Shown one piece after another: positions 19,153 to 28,139 of a stretch of 64,000 bases of DNA. Numbering within the stretch: the first letter of the stretch is position 1; each line of letters begins with the position of its first letter. Under the pieces are notes generated by a model. The model was not told the DNA's origin, did no database searches, and saw nothing but the letters and a program-made list of their open reading frames with translations. The stretch lies in assembly GCA_965224785.1 (NCBI GenBank), contig OZ245062.1, forward strand, positions 620,001 to 684,000. Direction: 5' to 3'. This DNA is from JALSNL01 sp036479585. Lineage in GTDB: Bacteria > Bacteroidota > Ignavibacteria > Ignavibacteriales > Melioribacteraceae. The position numbers were made by a program, and so were the translations under genes.

Positions 19153-20520
19153 TTAGTTATTACCTGTAAACACTTTATAACCCCACGGCTCAATCTCAAA
19201 AGTCATATCATCAAAAAGTTCAATTTTTTGATTAGTAAAATAATTTGTATAGTTACCACTTAAGTTTGGTTCAACTAATTTAACTTTTTTCTTTTTATTT
19301 GAAAGATTTGTGATTACGAATATTTTGTCATTTCCCTTTTGTCTAGTAAAAGCAAAAATATCTTTTTGGTTGGATGTTACAACTCTTTTTAATTGACTTC
19401 CAAATCCACCATTCCAAAGAGCAATATTATTTTTTTTAAGGCTAATTAATTTTTGATAGAGAGCAAAATACTTGTCTTCTTTCCATTCAATTACATCCTT
19501 CTCAAAAAACTTTAATCTTTTATTCATTCCAGCTTCTTGTCCACTATAAATTAAAGGCATTCCATCAATAGTAAAAGTTAGTACAGCCATTACTTCAGCG
19601 GCATCTCCAAGCCTTTCCTCAACAGTTCCATTCCATGAATTTTCATCATGGTTGGAAGTGAAATTCATTCGATAAGCTTTAGAACCATACTCTAATCTTT
19701 TTTTACTAAATCGATTGTAAAAATCATTAGCATCTTTTTTACCTTGTGCAACTTCATTTATATAATGATGTAAGTCCCAACCATAAGTCATATCAAAAGC
19801 GTTACGATGTAAGTGCGAGCCTTCTGCTTCTGCAAGCATAAAAACTTCCTTAATATTATTTAGTTCTATTTTTGCAGCATCCCAAAAATCAACTGGTACT
19901 TCAATTGCAACATCACATCTGTAACCATCAATGTCAAAAGTGGAAACCCAATATTTAAGAGCGTCAATCATTTCGGTTCTCATCTCTTGGTTATCATAAT
20001 TTAGGTCAATAACATCATGCCAATCGGGAACGGGCGGTACAAAATTACCAAGAAAATCTTTTGTATAATATTCTGGATTTGATTTTGTCCACATATGGTC
20101 CCAAGCTGTATGGTTTGCAACCCAATCAATAATTATATACATTCCTTGTGCATGAATTGCATCAACTAAATTTCTAAAATCTTTTTCAGTACCATATTCT
20201 GGTGCAATAGCTTTGTAATCTGTGGCTGCGTAGTAACTTCCTAATTCTCCCTTTCTGTTTTTTTCTCCAATAGGATGAATAGGCATTAGCCAAAGTAATT
20301 GAACACCAAGTTCTTTCAATTTAGGTAATTGTTTTTGGAAAGCACTAAATGTACCTTCTTCAGTATATTGTCTTATATTAACTTCGTAAATAGTTACGTT
20401 TTTACTCCACAAAGGATGGACAACTGAGGAAGTTTTAGTGTCTATAGTACTACTTTTACAAGAGGTGAAAAGGAATGCTAATAAAAATAGTAAGAAGGAA
20501 AATATTATTTTTTTATTCAT
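19153..20520 (-). CDS. Lipoprotein GH13 alpha-amylase-family enzyme
   Basis: This 455-residue protein has a lipoprotein signal with lipobox LFTS|C at Cys21. It is a compact GH13 enzyme: region I DWVANH (Asp132-His137), region II GYRCDVA (Arg201, nucleophile Asp203), region III MLAEAEG (Glu231), region IV TSNHDEN (His291-Asp292). The short B domain and the LWLMPIHPIGEKNRKGELGSYY stretch resemble lipid-anchored bacterial alpha-amylases. It is the first gene of the starch operon, divergent from the gene at 20752. With the T9SS-exported amylase and the soluble amylase it gives the cell GH13 activity in three likely locations. Confidence 0.9.
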   Translation of the reverse strand: MNKKIIFSFLLFLLAFLFTSCKSSTIDTKTSSVVHPLWSKNVTIYEVNIRQYTEEGTFSAFQKQLPKLKELGVQLLWLMPIHPIGEKNRKGELGSYYAATDYKAIAPEYGTEKDFRNLVDAIHAQGMYIIIDWVANHTAWDHMWTKSNPEYYTKDFLGNFVPPVPDWHDVIDLNYDNQEMRTEMIDALKYWVSTFDIDGYRCDVAIEVPVDFWDAAKIELNNIKEVFMLAEAEGSHLHRNAFDMTYGWDLHHYINEVAQGKKDANDFYNRFSKKRLEYGSKAYRMNFTSNHDENSWNGTVEERLGDAAEVMAVLTFTIDGMPLIYSGQEAGMNKRLKFFEKDVIEWKEDKYFALYQKLISLKKNNIALWNGGFGSQLKRVVTSNQKDIFAFTRQKGNDKIFVITNLSNKKKKVKLVEPNLSGNYTNYFTNQKIELFDDMTFEIEPWGYKVFTGNN

Positions 20521-20751
20521 GTTTTTCTCGAATTATAATTCAAAATTTTAAGTTATTTTTAGAACTTAAAGATAGCTAAAAGCAGTAAAAATTGTTAGTA
20601 TATTTCTTTGAAAATACCCCATATTTCTAATAACATTCACCTCTTATTTTATTTAGAAATAGTTAAAAAAGAATTGTAAAAAGTAAAATTTCCTATTACT
20701 TATAGTGTATAATATTTTGACTATTTATACTTTATAATAATTGAGTTCTTT
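20521..20751. promoter_or_regulatory. Divergent intergenic region between the starch operon and the DUF4038-like gene
   Basis: This is 231 very AT-rich bases that must hold both promoters. A TTG near 20674 and TATAATATTTTG at 20708-20719 would suit a Bacteroidota-type -33/-7 promoter for the plus-strand gene, but the match to TAnnTTTG is imperfect. No convincing operator was seen. Confidence 0.35.
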
Positions 20752-23700
20752 ATGAAAAAAAATATATACCTTATCATAATTTTGAGTTGCTTATTTGTTG
20801 TTAGTGTTTTTGCTCAAACAAATAATTTAAATAAATTCTCTTATCAAAAAGCTGATGAAGTTTCTATTTCTGATGTAAGTAGTTCTACTTTTGTGAATGG
20901 AAATAACGTTACAAATACTATTAGAAATAATAAATGGGAATTGAAATTAACAAGCACAACAAACTATTCAAATCCATATAAAGATGTTATTCTAAGTGTA
21001 CATTATTCCAATGAAAATAGTACAAAGACTTATGATTCTCATGGCTTTTGGGATGGCAATTCAACATTTATAATACGATCATATTTCCCAACAGTTGGGG
21101 AGTGGACTTGGGAGACAACTTGCTCGGATACAAATAATACTGGGTTGCATAATAAAAGTGGAAGTGTTTTTGTAAGTGAATATAATGGACTAAATAAAAT
21201 TTATAAGCACGGTGCTTTGAAAGTATCTAGTAATAATAAATATCTTACTCATGATGATGATACTCCTTTTCAATGGATGGGTTGTACAGCTTGGGGTTTG
21301 CCAAAGGAAGCCACATATCAAGAATGGAAAACTTATATAGATGATAGACATTCCAAAAAATTCAATATAATTCAAATAGCTCCTGCAAGAATTCATGGTG
21401 GTATTTGGTTAGATACTGTTGTTTATCCAACCAACCAAAATGGAGATAAGTGTTTTTTTTCGGATGATAAATGGAATCCTCTCTATTGGCAAGAGTTTGA
21501 TAGATTTGTTGAATATGCAAATTCCAAAGAAATGATTATTGTTGTTGTTGGTATTGCAGAGCCAGTATATGATATTCTTTCTGTAGAAGATGCTAAATTA
21601 TTTGCAAGAAACTTTGGTGCAAGAATGGAAGGGTATCAAGTTGTTTTATCACCAGCATTTGATACTTGGCAAACGAGTCAACGTAGTGTATTGGATAGTA
21701 CTGGAGTATATCTTACAAATTCAAGACACTTAATTAGTCAACATGCTGGGCATGCTTATGCTGGTGGGCCGTATAATGGGTTCACACAATACTTTCTTGA
21801 TAAGAATTATTTGGATTTCTCAATGAATCAATCTGGACATAACGGTGGCGATTTGGATGTTGTATATAAAAAAGCACGTGAATGGAATATTGGTTTACGA
21901 AATGAGTTACCAAAGAAACCTGTAATAAATACTGAAGCTCATTATTCATCAGGGAAATACTCTGACCAAATTTCTTATAAAGGATATGGAGGTTCGGATG
22001 AAAGTGCTAGAGCTTGTGGATGGCTAAGTTGGCTATCCGGTTCTGCAGGATATACCTATGGAGCAATGGGTATTTGGAATTATGGTGAGCTAACAAATGA
22101 CGAAGTACTTATTCCATTAGATAGTGCAGTAAATTTTGTATCGTCCGGTCAAATGAAATATATGGTGGAATTTTTTAATTCAATTTCTTGGTGGGAGTTA
22201 GAACCCATTCATTCTGCAATAATCTCGGATGAATGGGAAGAAACAAAAAAGATGGCTCTTGCAATTTCTGAGAATGGAAAATTTGGAGCTGCTTTTTTAC
22301 CTAACAATAGCTCGATTAAAATTGATATGAAAGAATTTTCCAATAATGTTAATGCATTTTGGTTTAATACTTTTACTGGGGGCTACACAAAAGCTGAGCA
22401 AAATGTTTCAAATTTCGGGACTCATACTTTTACTCCCTCAGCTCCTGGAGAATGGGCATTACTATTAAATAGTGCTGATAGTATTGATGTATTATGGACT
22501 CAAAATATTTCTATCTCTAATGGAAGTAATAATCAAATTTCAGTATCTTTTGGGAAAGCTATAGGGGCAACAGATTCAATTGATGTGATTAAAGGCGAAG
22601 AGAAACTTCTGCCTCCTCCAACTACTGGAACATTCGATGCAAGATTTATACTTGAAAATAATTCTACTACATTACTTGATTTAAGAAGTAATAATGAAAG
22701 CGAAATTACTTGGATGATAAAATTTCAACCAAGTGGTACAGGTTATCCAATCAACTTTAACTGGGATAAAGATAAATTGCCATTGGGAAGTTTCTTTTTA
22801 AGAGATACAATTAGTGGTGCAATAGTTAACATAGATATGAAGTTAGAGGATAGCCTAATTCTGTCGAATCAATCAGTAACTAAACTACAGATTGTTTACT
22901 CGGAAAAATTTACAACTAAAATTAAGTATGATAAAAACTGGAATTTAATGTCAATTCCATTGTCCATCGAAAATAATAATATTACCTCAATTTTTTCTGA
23001 TCCAAACACCTCTGCTATTAGGTATAATAGAAATTATTCCAATGCTGAAAAATTAAATAATGGAATTGGCTATTGGGTCAAACATCCAGAGAAAGGTAGT
23101 GTAGATGTTTTTGGAAATCAACCATCAACTCCAATAAATGTAAAAGTTGGTTGGAACTTGATAGGAGCTTATGCTGAAGATATAAGTACAGCTCAAATAG
23201 AAACAAATCCTGCTGGAATTATATTGGGAAATATCTATGGGTTTGAAAATACTTATTACATTGCTGATACTCTTAAGGCTGGTAATGGCTATTGGGTAAA
23301 AGCAAATAGTGTTGGCGAAATAAATTTTGCAAAATATTCAAACATAAATGAAGAAAGTCAACTAGACCCATTTCTAGCGTTTAACATAATTGCAACTGAC
23401 GGAAAGAGTGATAGTATATCACTTACATTTGGTTTGGATTCTTTAGCAACAAATGGATTCGATACTAACTTGGGCGAAGCGGAATTACCTCCAGCACCTC
23501 CAGCTGGGCTATTCGATATCAGAATAAAGATGCAAGATACTTTGCTCGCTAGTTATTCTGACATAAGATATTCATCATTAAATTGTTATGAACATATCAT
23601 CAAATACCAATTGGGAGATAGTTCAACTGGACTTAAACTTGATTGGGATTTACCTAAAGGAATAACTTTAAATATAAAAGATATTTTAGGTGGAAGTCTT

Positions 23701-24090
23701 TTCAATCAAAATTTTACTAGTGGCAAAAATTCTTATTTAATTTCAAACACTAGTATTACCAGCATGAAACTAACTTTCTGTTATAGTGATGTTGTATTAT
23801 CTCAAGAAGAAAACAATACACTTCCGGAACAATATTCTTTACTACAAAATTATCCAAATCCGTTTAACCCATCTACAAAAATTAGATTTGGTTTGCCAAA
23901 TGAAAGTAAAGTTTCATTGGTAGTTTATAATGTCTTAGGTGAACAAATTATACGCTTGGTTGATAAGCAATTGAAAGCTGGTTTTCACGAAGTAGAATTT
24001 AACAATCAAATGCAATCATCCGGAATTTATTTTTATAGACTGCAAGCTGGCAAATATGTAGAAACAAAAAAAATGATTTTATTAAAATAA
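20752..24090 (+). CDS. DUF5060/DUF4038-like putative glycoside hydrolase with T9SS sorting domain
   Basis: This 1112-residue protein has a signal peptide ending VFA|QTN. Residues ~30-140 look like DUF5060 (SHGFWDGNSTFIIRSYFPTVGEWTWET). Residues ~150-480 look like the DUF4038/apiosidase-type TIM barrel (FQWMGCTAWGLPK, FNIIQIAP, PVINTEAHYSSG, ACGWLSWLSGSAGYTYG). About 490-575 resembles the collagen-binding-like C-terminal domain that often follows (EWALLLNSAD). Two copies of an Ig-like module occur at about 580-720 and 870-1000, both with a proline-rich hinge before FD (LPPPTTGTFDARF and LPPAPPAGLFDIRI). A sorting domain ends the protein (LLQNYPNPFNPSTKIRFGLP ... KKMILLK). It probably attacks plant or bacterial glycan side chains outside the cell; the substrate is unknown. 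Confidence 0.8.
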   Translation: MKKNIYLIIILSCLFVVSVFAQTNNLNKFSYQKADEVSISDVSSSTFVNGNNVTNTIRNNKWELKLTSTTNYSNPYKDVILSVHYSNENSTKTYDSHGFWDGNSTFIIRSYFPTVGEWTWETTCSDTNNTGLHNKSGSVFVSEYNGLNKIYKHGALKVSSNNKYLTHDDDTPFQWMGCTAWGLPKEATYQEWKTYIDDRHSKKFNIIQIAPARIHGGIWLDTVVYPTNQNGDKCFFSDDKWNPLYWQEFDRFVEYANSKEMIIVVVGIAEPVYDILSVEDAKLFARNFGARMEGYQVVLSPAFDTWQTSQRSVLDSTGVYLTNSRHLISQHAGHAYAGGPYNGFTQYFLDKNYLDFSMNQSGHNGGDLDVVYKKAREWNIGLRNELPKKPVINTEAHYSSGKYSDQISYKGYGGSDESARACGWLSWLSGSAGYTYGAMGIWNYGELTNDEVLIPLDSAVNFVSSGQMKYMVEFFNSISWWELEPIHSAIISDEWEETKKMALAISENGKFGAAFLPNNSSIKIDMKEFSNNVNAFWFNTFTGGYTKAEQNVSNFGTHTFTPSAPGEWALLLNSADSIDVLWTQNISISNGSNNQISVSFGKAIGATDSIDVIKGEEKLLPPPTTGTFDARFILENNSTTLLDLRSNNESEITWMIKFQPSGTGYPINFNWDKDKLPLGSFFLRDTISGAIVNIDMKLEDSLILSNQSVTKLQIVYSEKFTTKIKYDKNWNLMSIPLSIENNNITSIFSDPNTSAIRYNRNYSNAEKLNNGIGYWVKHPEKGSVDVFGNQPSTPINVKVGWNLIGAYAEDISTAQIETNPAGIILGNIYGFENTYYIADTLKAGNGYWVKANSVGEINFAKYSNINEESQLDPFLAFNIIATDGKSDSISLTFGLDSLATNGFDTNLGEAELPPAPPAGLFDIRIKMQDTLLASYSDIRYSSLNCYEHIIKYQLGDSSTGLKLDWDLPKGITLNIKDILGGSLFNQNFTSGKNSYLISNTSITSMKLTFCYSDVVLSQEENNTLPEQYSLLQNYPNPFNPSTKIRFGLPNESKVSLVVYNVLGEQIIRLVDKQLKAGFHEVEFNNQMQSSGIYFYRLQAGKYVETKKMILLK

Positions 24091-24108
24091 CTATTATTTG
24101 AAAGTATT

Positions 24109-24162
24109 AGAAATTAGTTATATTAGATTTTCTTTTATAAAAGTCAAGTATAACTAATTTCT
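24109..24162. repeat. Perfect 14-bp inverted repeat between the DUF4038-like gene and the sensor kinase
   Basis: AGAAATTAGTTATA (24109-24122) is exactly inverted at 24149-24162 around a 26-base loop. It lies 18 bases after one stop and 15 bases before the next ATG. It lacks a T-tract, so an operator or an mRNA hairpin in the kinase leader is as likely as a terminator. Confidence 0.6.
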
Positions 24163-24176
24163 AAAGATAAAATCAA

Positions 24177-27100
24177 ATGATAAAAAGATATATTAAAATA
24201 TTTTTTTTCTTATCCTTTACTATCCTATATTCACAATTTCCTCAAAATGGGTTGACAGTAGTAAAACCTTTTCTCCAAAATTTTACTCCGAATGACTATA
24301 ATGGTGGTACACAAAATTGGTGTGCTATTCAGGATGAGAGTGGTTTACTCTACTTTGGAAATCAAAAAGGAATTTTACAGTATGACGGAATTAATTGGAG
24401 ACTAATTGATGTAAATGATGGTAAAGCAGTTTTTGAATTAACAGTTGATAGTTCAAATACAATTTGGTGCGGTACACAAGATGATATAGGGTTTTTAAAA
24501 TCTGATTTAAATGGACAATTAAAGTACAACTCTATTACGCATCTTATCCCAGATAATTTAAAGCCAATTGGAAAAGTTCGTCAAATTTCTGCAACAAAAG
24601 AACAATTATTTTTTAGTACCGGAAAGTATTTCTTTCAAAAAACTAATAATGAAATTGCAAGTTGGAAATCAGAAACAAGTTTTTATAGACACTTCTTAAT
24701 TGAGAATCAAATACATATTTATGAAAATAAAAATGGATTGAAAACATTTTATAATGATTCATTAGTAAGTTCGCATAGAGGGAATTCGTTTGAGAAAAAT
24801 CCAATAACATCTGTTGTTCAATACAATGGAGATACAGTATTAATTTCTAGTTGGAAAGATGGGTTGTTTTTTCAAACTGAAAATAGCTTGCAAAAATTTA
24901 AAACTGAAGTTGATCAAGAGTTTAAAAAAAATCCAATCATTGATGTTGCTTTTCTTCCCCCGAATAAATTTGTTTTAGCTGGTTTTAACAAAGGCAGTTA
25001 TATAATTAATAATAAAGGAAAATTACTTCGAAAAAATGATAAGTCGAGCGGACTAATAAATGAATTGTGTAATGATGTTTTCTTAGATAAATCCAATGCA
25101 TTGTGGTTGTGTAATAATTATGGAATTAGCAGATTAGAAGTAAGTACTCCATTCACTTTTTTTGATGAAAGCGATGGACTTACCGGCAATATAATTTTTA
25201 TAAAGAGACATAAAAATAATTTATACGTAGCTACAGATGATAAGCTGTATTACTTTAACGATAAAAGTAACACAACAAAACCTAATTTTGAAATTGTCCC
25301 AGATGTGCAAATGTGTTGGTCAATTTTACCAGTTGAAGATGAACTACTTGTTGCCGCAAACTATGGTGTTTATATTATAAAAAATAATAAATCACAATTA
25401 ATTATACTTGAACAAAAGAAAGCTTTTACATTATTTCGTTCCAAGGTTGATACTAACAAAATTTATGTTGGTACAGAAATGGGACTTGCAAAATTAAAAT
25501 ATGACAATGGGAAATGGAATTTTGGAGGATTTATAAAAGGGATAAAGGAAGAAATTAGAAGAATTCAAGAAATGCAGGATGGAACTTTGTGGCTTGGAAC
25601 GTTGGGTAATGGAATAATTAGATGTTCATTTAACAGTAAAATTCCACAAGTAGAATATTTTAATAAAGACCATGGTTTACCTGAGCTAAAATATTACCGC
25701 ATAACATTGTTACAAGACGAACCATATTTTGCATCTCCGTATTCACCCGTTATGAGGTTTGATTTATCATCTCAAAAATTTTATCCGGATACATTACTAT
25801 TTAATAAAAATGAAAAAGTATCACGAATTATAAAAGATGATAATGAAAATATTTGGGTAAGAAAAATAACAAAAGATGGCGAAGTTATTTTATTCGGAAG
25901 TACTAAAGAAGATTCTTCATATACTTTTAATTTTATTTCATTTAAAAGAATAAATAAATTAAACACAAAATTTATTTATCCAGATCAAAATGGAATAACT
26001 TGGTTTGGATATGCATTTGGAATGATTAAATATGATTCAAAAATAAAATATAATATTCCTAAAATTAATTCTGCACAAATTAGAAAAGTAAAGTTTCAAG
26101 ATTCAACATATTATTATGGTTCAAAAACAAAAAGCCAAAATATAGATATATTAAAATTTCCATATAAAAATAACAGTTTTCGTTTTGAGTTTGCTCTACC
26201 ATCTTACGAAATCCGTGAAGCAATTTCTTTCCAATATTATCTTAAAGGCTACGAGGACGAATATTCAAATTGGACAAAAGAAACACAAAAAGATTATACT
26301 AATTTATCTGCTGGTACTTATCAATTTTATGTTAGAGGAAAAGATATTTATGGAAGCATAAGTGATGAAGATTTTTTTGAGTTTGTAATTCTTCCTCCTT
26401 GGTATCAAGCAACAAGTGCTTATATAATTTATTCAATTTTATTACTCGCATCAATATTTTCTATTGATAGAATAAGAAAAAAACAAATTGATAAAAAACA
26501 TAAAATTGAGTTGGATAAACAGTTAAAAATTCAACGCACAATTGAGAAAGCAAAAAGAGATGAACGGCAATTAGTACGAAAAAAAACAGCTACAGATTTT
26601 CATGATGAATTAGGACATGTACTTACAAAGATTACATTATTTACGGAAATGGCAAAACGATCTACAAAAGAAAATATAGAAGCTCAAAAATATCTAAATG
26701 ATGTTAGTGAAAATGCCTCGCACTTATCATCGGGTATGAAAGATTTAATCTGGACTTTAGATACTGACAAAGATAATCTTCATGATACACTTTTACGCAT
26801 TAAAGATTTTGGCGACTCATTATTTGAACACAGCTCTGTTGTTTTTAGAACAAAGGGACTTCCTAAAGGTTTGGATAAAATTACGATGAGCATGGAAGAC
26901 AGAAAAGACCTTGTTCTTCTATTTAAAGAAGCAATGAATAATTGTTTAAAACATGCTGAAAGTAAATCATCTGAATTTTCTGTAATTGAAAGTGGTTCTG
27001 AGTTAACTCTTTGTTTTTGTGAAGATGGAAAAGGATTTGATTCAAAAATAAAATCAAAAGGAGCTGGATTAAAAAACATGAAAATGAGAGCAAAAAAAAT

Positions 27101-27179
27101 GAATGCAAAATTTCATATTGAATCAAAACCAGCTGAAACAAAAATTACACTAGTTATTGATCTAAAAGAAAAATATTAA
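24177..27179 (+). CDS. Sensor histidine kinase: Reg_prop propeller, Y_Y_Y domain, NarL-type kinase
   Basis: This 1000-residue protein has a signal peptide (KIFFFLSFTILYSQ). Periplasmic two-component-propeller repeats follow (GLLYFGNQKGILQYDGINWR, TIWCGTQDDIGFL, GTLWLGTLGNGIIR), then a Y_Y_Y domain at about 665-735 (FQYYLKGYEDEYSNWTKE, AGTYQFYVRGKD) and one membrane helix at about 747-765. A HisKA_3-type H-box, DFHDELGH, places the phosphorylated His at 809. The ATPase domain has the N-box EAMNNCLKHA, CEDGKGFD and GAGLKNMKMRA. The regulator gene follows 116 bases downstream. The layout is like Bacteroidota hybrid glycan sensors, but with a NarL-type kinase and a separate regulator. The ligand is unknown; neighbouring export genes suggest an extracellular cue. 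Confidence 0.88.
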   Translation: MIKRYIKIFFFLSFTILYSQFPQNGLTVVKPFLQNFTPNDYNGGTQNWCAIQDESGLLYFGNQKGILQYDGINWRLIDVNDGKAVFELTVDSSNTIWCGTQDDIGFLKSDLNGQLKYNSITHLIPDNLKPIGKVRQISATKEQLFFSTGKYFFQKTNNEIASWKSETSFYRHFLIENQIHIYENKNGLKTFYNDSLVSSHRGNSFEKNPITSVVQYNGDTVLISSWKDGLFFQTENSLQKFKTEVDQEFKKNPIIDVAFLPPNKFVLAGFNKGSYIINNKGKLLRKNDKSSGLINELCNDVFLDKSNALWLCNNYGISRLEVSTPFTFFDESDGLTGNIIFIKRHKNNLYVATDDKLYYFNDKSNTTKPNFEIVPDVQMCWSILPVEDELLVAANYGVYIIKNNKSQLIILEQKKAFTLFRSKVDTNKIYVGTEMGLAKLKYDNGKWNFGGFIKGIKEEIRRIQEMQDGTLWLGTLGNGIIRCSFNSKIPQVEYFNKDHGLPELKYYRITLLQDEPYFASPYSPVMRFDLSSQKFYPDTLLFNKNEKVSRIIKDDNENIWVRKITKDGEVILFGSTKEDSSYTFNFISFKRINKLNTKFIYPDQNGITWFGYAFGMIKYDSKIKYNIPKINSAQIRKVKFQDSTYYYGSKTKSQNIDILKFPYKNNSFRFEFALPSYEIREAISFQYYLKGYEDEYSNWTKETQKDYTNLSAGTYQFYVRGKDIYGSISDEDFFEFVILPPWYQATSAYIIYSILLLASIFSIDRIRKKQIDKKHKIELDKQLKIQRTIEKAKRDERQLVRKKTATDFHDELGHVLTKITLFTEMAKRSTKENIEAQKYLNDVSENASHLSSGMKDLIWTLDTDKDNLHDTLLRIKDFGDSLFEHSSVVFRTKGLPKGLDKITMSMEDRKDLVLLFKEAMNNCLKHAESKSSEFSVIESGSELTLCFCEDGKGFDSKIKSKGAGLKNMKMRAKKMNAKFHIESKPAETKITLVIDLKEKY

Positions 27180-27180
27180 A

Positions 27181-27198
27181 ATAACTCAAATGAGTTAT
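27181..27198. promoter_or_regulatory. Palindromic box 1 (ATAACTCAAATGAGTTAT), upstream of the response regulator
   Basis: Seven-base arms, ATAACTC and GAGTTAT, flank AAAT. It begins two bases after the kinase stop and 98 bases before the regulator ATG. Exactly 20 bases beyond its end comes nCTTAACTT, as at box 2. It is likely an operator for autoregulation by the LuxR-type regulator (inference). Confidence 0.65.
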
Positions 27199-27246
27199 AG
27201 ACAAAAATTGTTTTGTACCTTAACTTAAGGCAAGTTTATTTCAATC

Positions 27247-27272
27247 TTTCTAAAATAAAACAATTTTAGAAA
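27247..27272 (+). promoter_or_regulatory. Leader hairpin before the response regulator
   Basis: TTTCTAAAAT (27247-27256) pairs perfectly with ATTTTAGAAA (27263-27272) around a 6-base loop. It lies 24 bases before the ATG and is followed by an A-rich stretch, so it is not a normal terminator on this strand. It could shield or stabilise the leader. Confidence 0.45.
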
Positions 27273-27295
27273 AAAATATTTAAAGGAATTTTTGA

Positions 27296-27916
27296 ATGAT
27301 ATATATATCCATAGTAGAAGATAATAATGATGTACGTGAAACTTTAGCTTTGCTACTGAATACTACTGAAGGATTTTCTTGTGAGCATACCTATGAAGAT
27401 TGTGAAGCAGCGATTATTGGAATACCAAAAAATTTACCAGATGTTGTTTTGATGGATATTGGGCTTCCAGGTAAGTCTGGAATAGAAGGAATACAAATAT
27501 TAAAGAAGAAAATACCTGATCTAGATTTTATAGTTCTTACTATCCAAGAAGATGATGAATCTGTATTTGACTCTCTTAATGCTGGTGCTTGTGGGTATTT
27601 ATTAAAAAATACCGAACCGAAGATATTGTTTGAATCTATTAAAGATGTTGTAAAAGGTGGTTCGCCAATGAGTTCAAGCATTGCTCGCAAAGTAGTAAAT
27701 TCTTTTTTTCTCGATCAAATAAAATCTCCCTTAACTTTAAGAGAAACTGAAGTTCTAAAAAAACTCTGCGAAGGTCAAAACTATAAAGTAATTGCCGAAT
27801 CACTTTTTGTTAGCGGACATACTGTTCGTGTACACATCAAAAATATATATAATAAATTACACGTTCACTCCCGTGGCGAAGCTGTAAAAAAAGCTATTGA
27901 TGAACATCTAGTCTGA
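27296..27916 (+). CDS. NarL/FixJ-family response regulator
   Basis: This 206-residue protein has an N-terminal receiver domain: acidic pocket VEDN, phospho-acceptor Asp54 in VVLMDIGLPG, the Thr in FIVLTIQ and the conserved Lys in GYLLKN. A LuxR-type DNA-binding domain follows (LTLRETEVLKKLCEGQNYKVIAESL, then HTVRVHIKNIYNKLHVHSRGEA). AAAGGA lies about ten bases before the ATG. It pairs with the NarL-type kinase just upstream. The palindrome in its own leader and in front of two downstream secreted-protein units makes it the best candidate to bind that box. Confidence 0.93.
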   Translation: MIYISIVEDNNDVRETLALLLNTTEGFSCEHTYEDCEAAIIGIPKNLPDVVLMDIGLPGKSGIEGIQILKKKIPDLDFIVLTIQEDDESVFDSLNAGACGYLLKNTEPKILFESIKDVVKGGSPMSSSIARKVVNSFFLDQIKSPLTLRETEVLKKLCEGQNYKVIAESLFVSGHTVRVHIKNIYNKLHVHSRGEAVKKAIDEHLV

Positions 27917-27964
27917 AATAATTAAATTCTTTTTTCTTCTCTACTTTTAATAAAAAACAATTTC

Positions 27965-28100
27965 AATAATCACTCCATATTTTTGATTGTCGCATCAATC
28001 ATTTCTATTATAAATATTTTACTTTACTTCAAGTATTCTAAAATTTTACAATTATAAAAAATACCTCATATGAGTAATTGAATTTATTTTGTTTGAACTT
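27965..28100 (+). repeat. Duplicated promoter block, copy 1
   Basis: About 135 bases from AATAATCACTCCATATTTTT to TTTGTTTGAAC are nearly identical to 29947-30082, differing at only a few positions. The block includes palindromic box 2. It begins 49 bases after the regulator stop. Confidence 0.8.
28061..28078. promoter_or_regulatory. Palindromic box 2 (ATACCTCATATGAGTAAT), upstream of the ELWxxDGT cargo
   Basis: It matches box 1 at 14 of 18 positions; the shared pattern is ATAnCTCAnATGAGTnAT. Ten bases after it comes TTTGTTTGAAC, then TTTAACTT at the same spacing as box 1. A TTTG here may be the -33 element. Confidence 0.65.
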
Positions 28101-28139
28101 TAACTTGCTCTAAATATTATTTGGAAAAAGGAGACACTA

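Noticed and set aside
24177..27916. Hybrid two-component system in one polypeptide
   Set aside because: The kinase frame ends at 27179 and the receiver/LuxR protein is a separate gene with its own leader and start.
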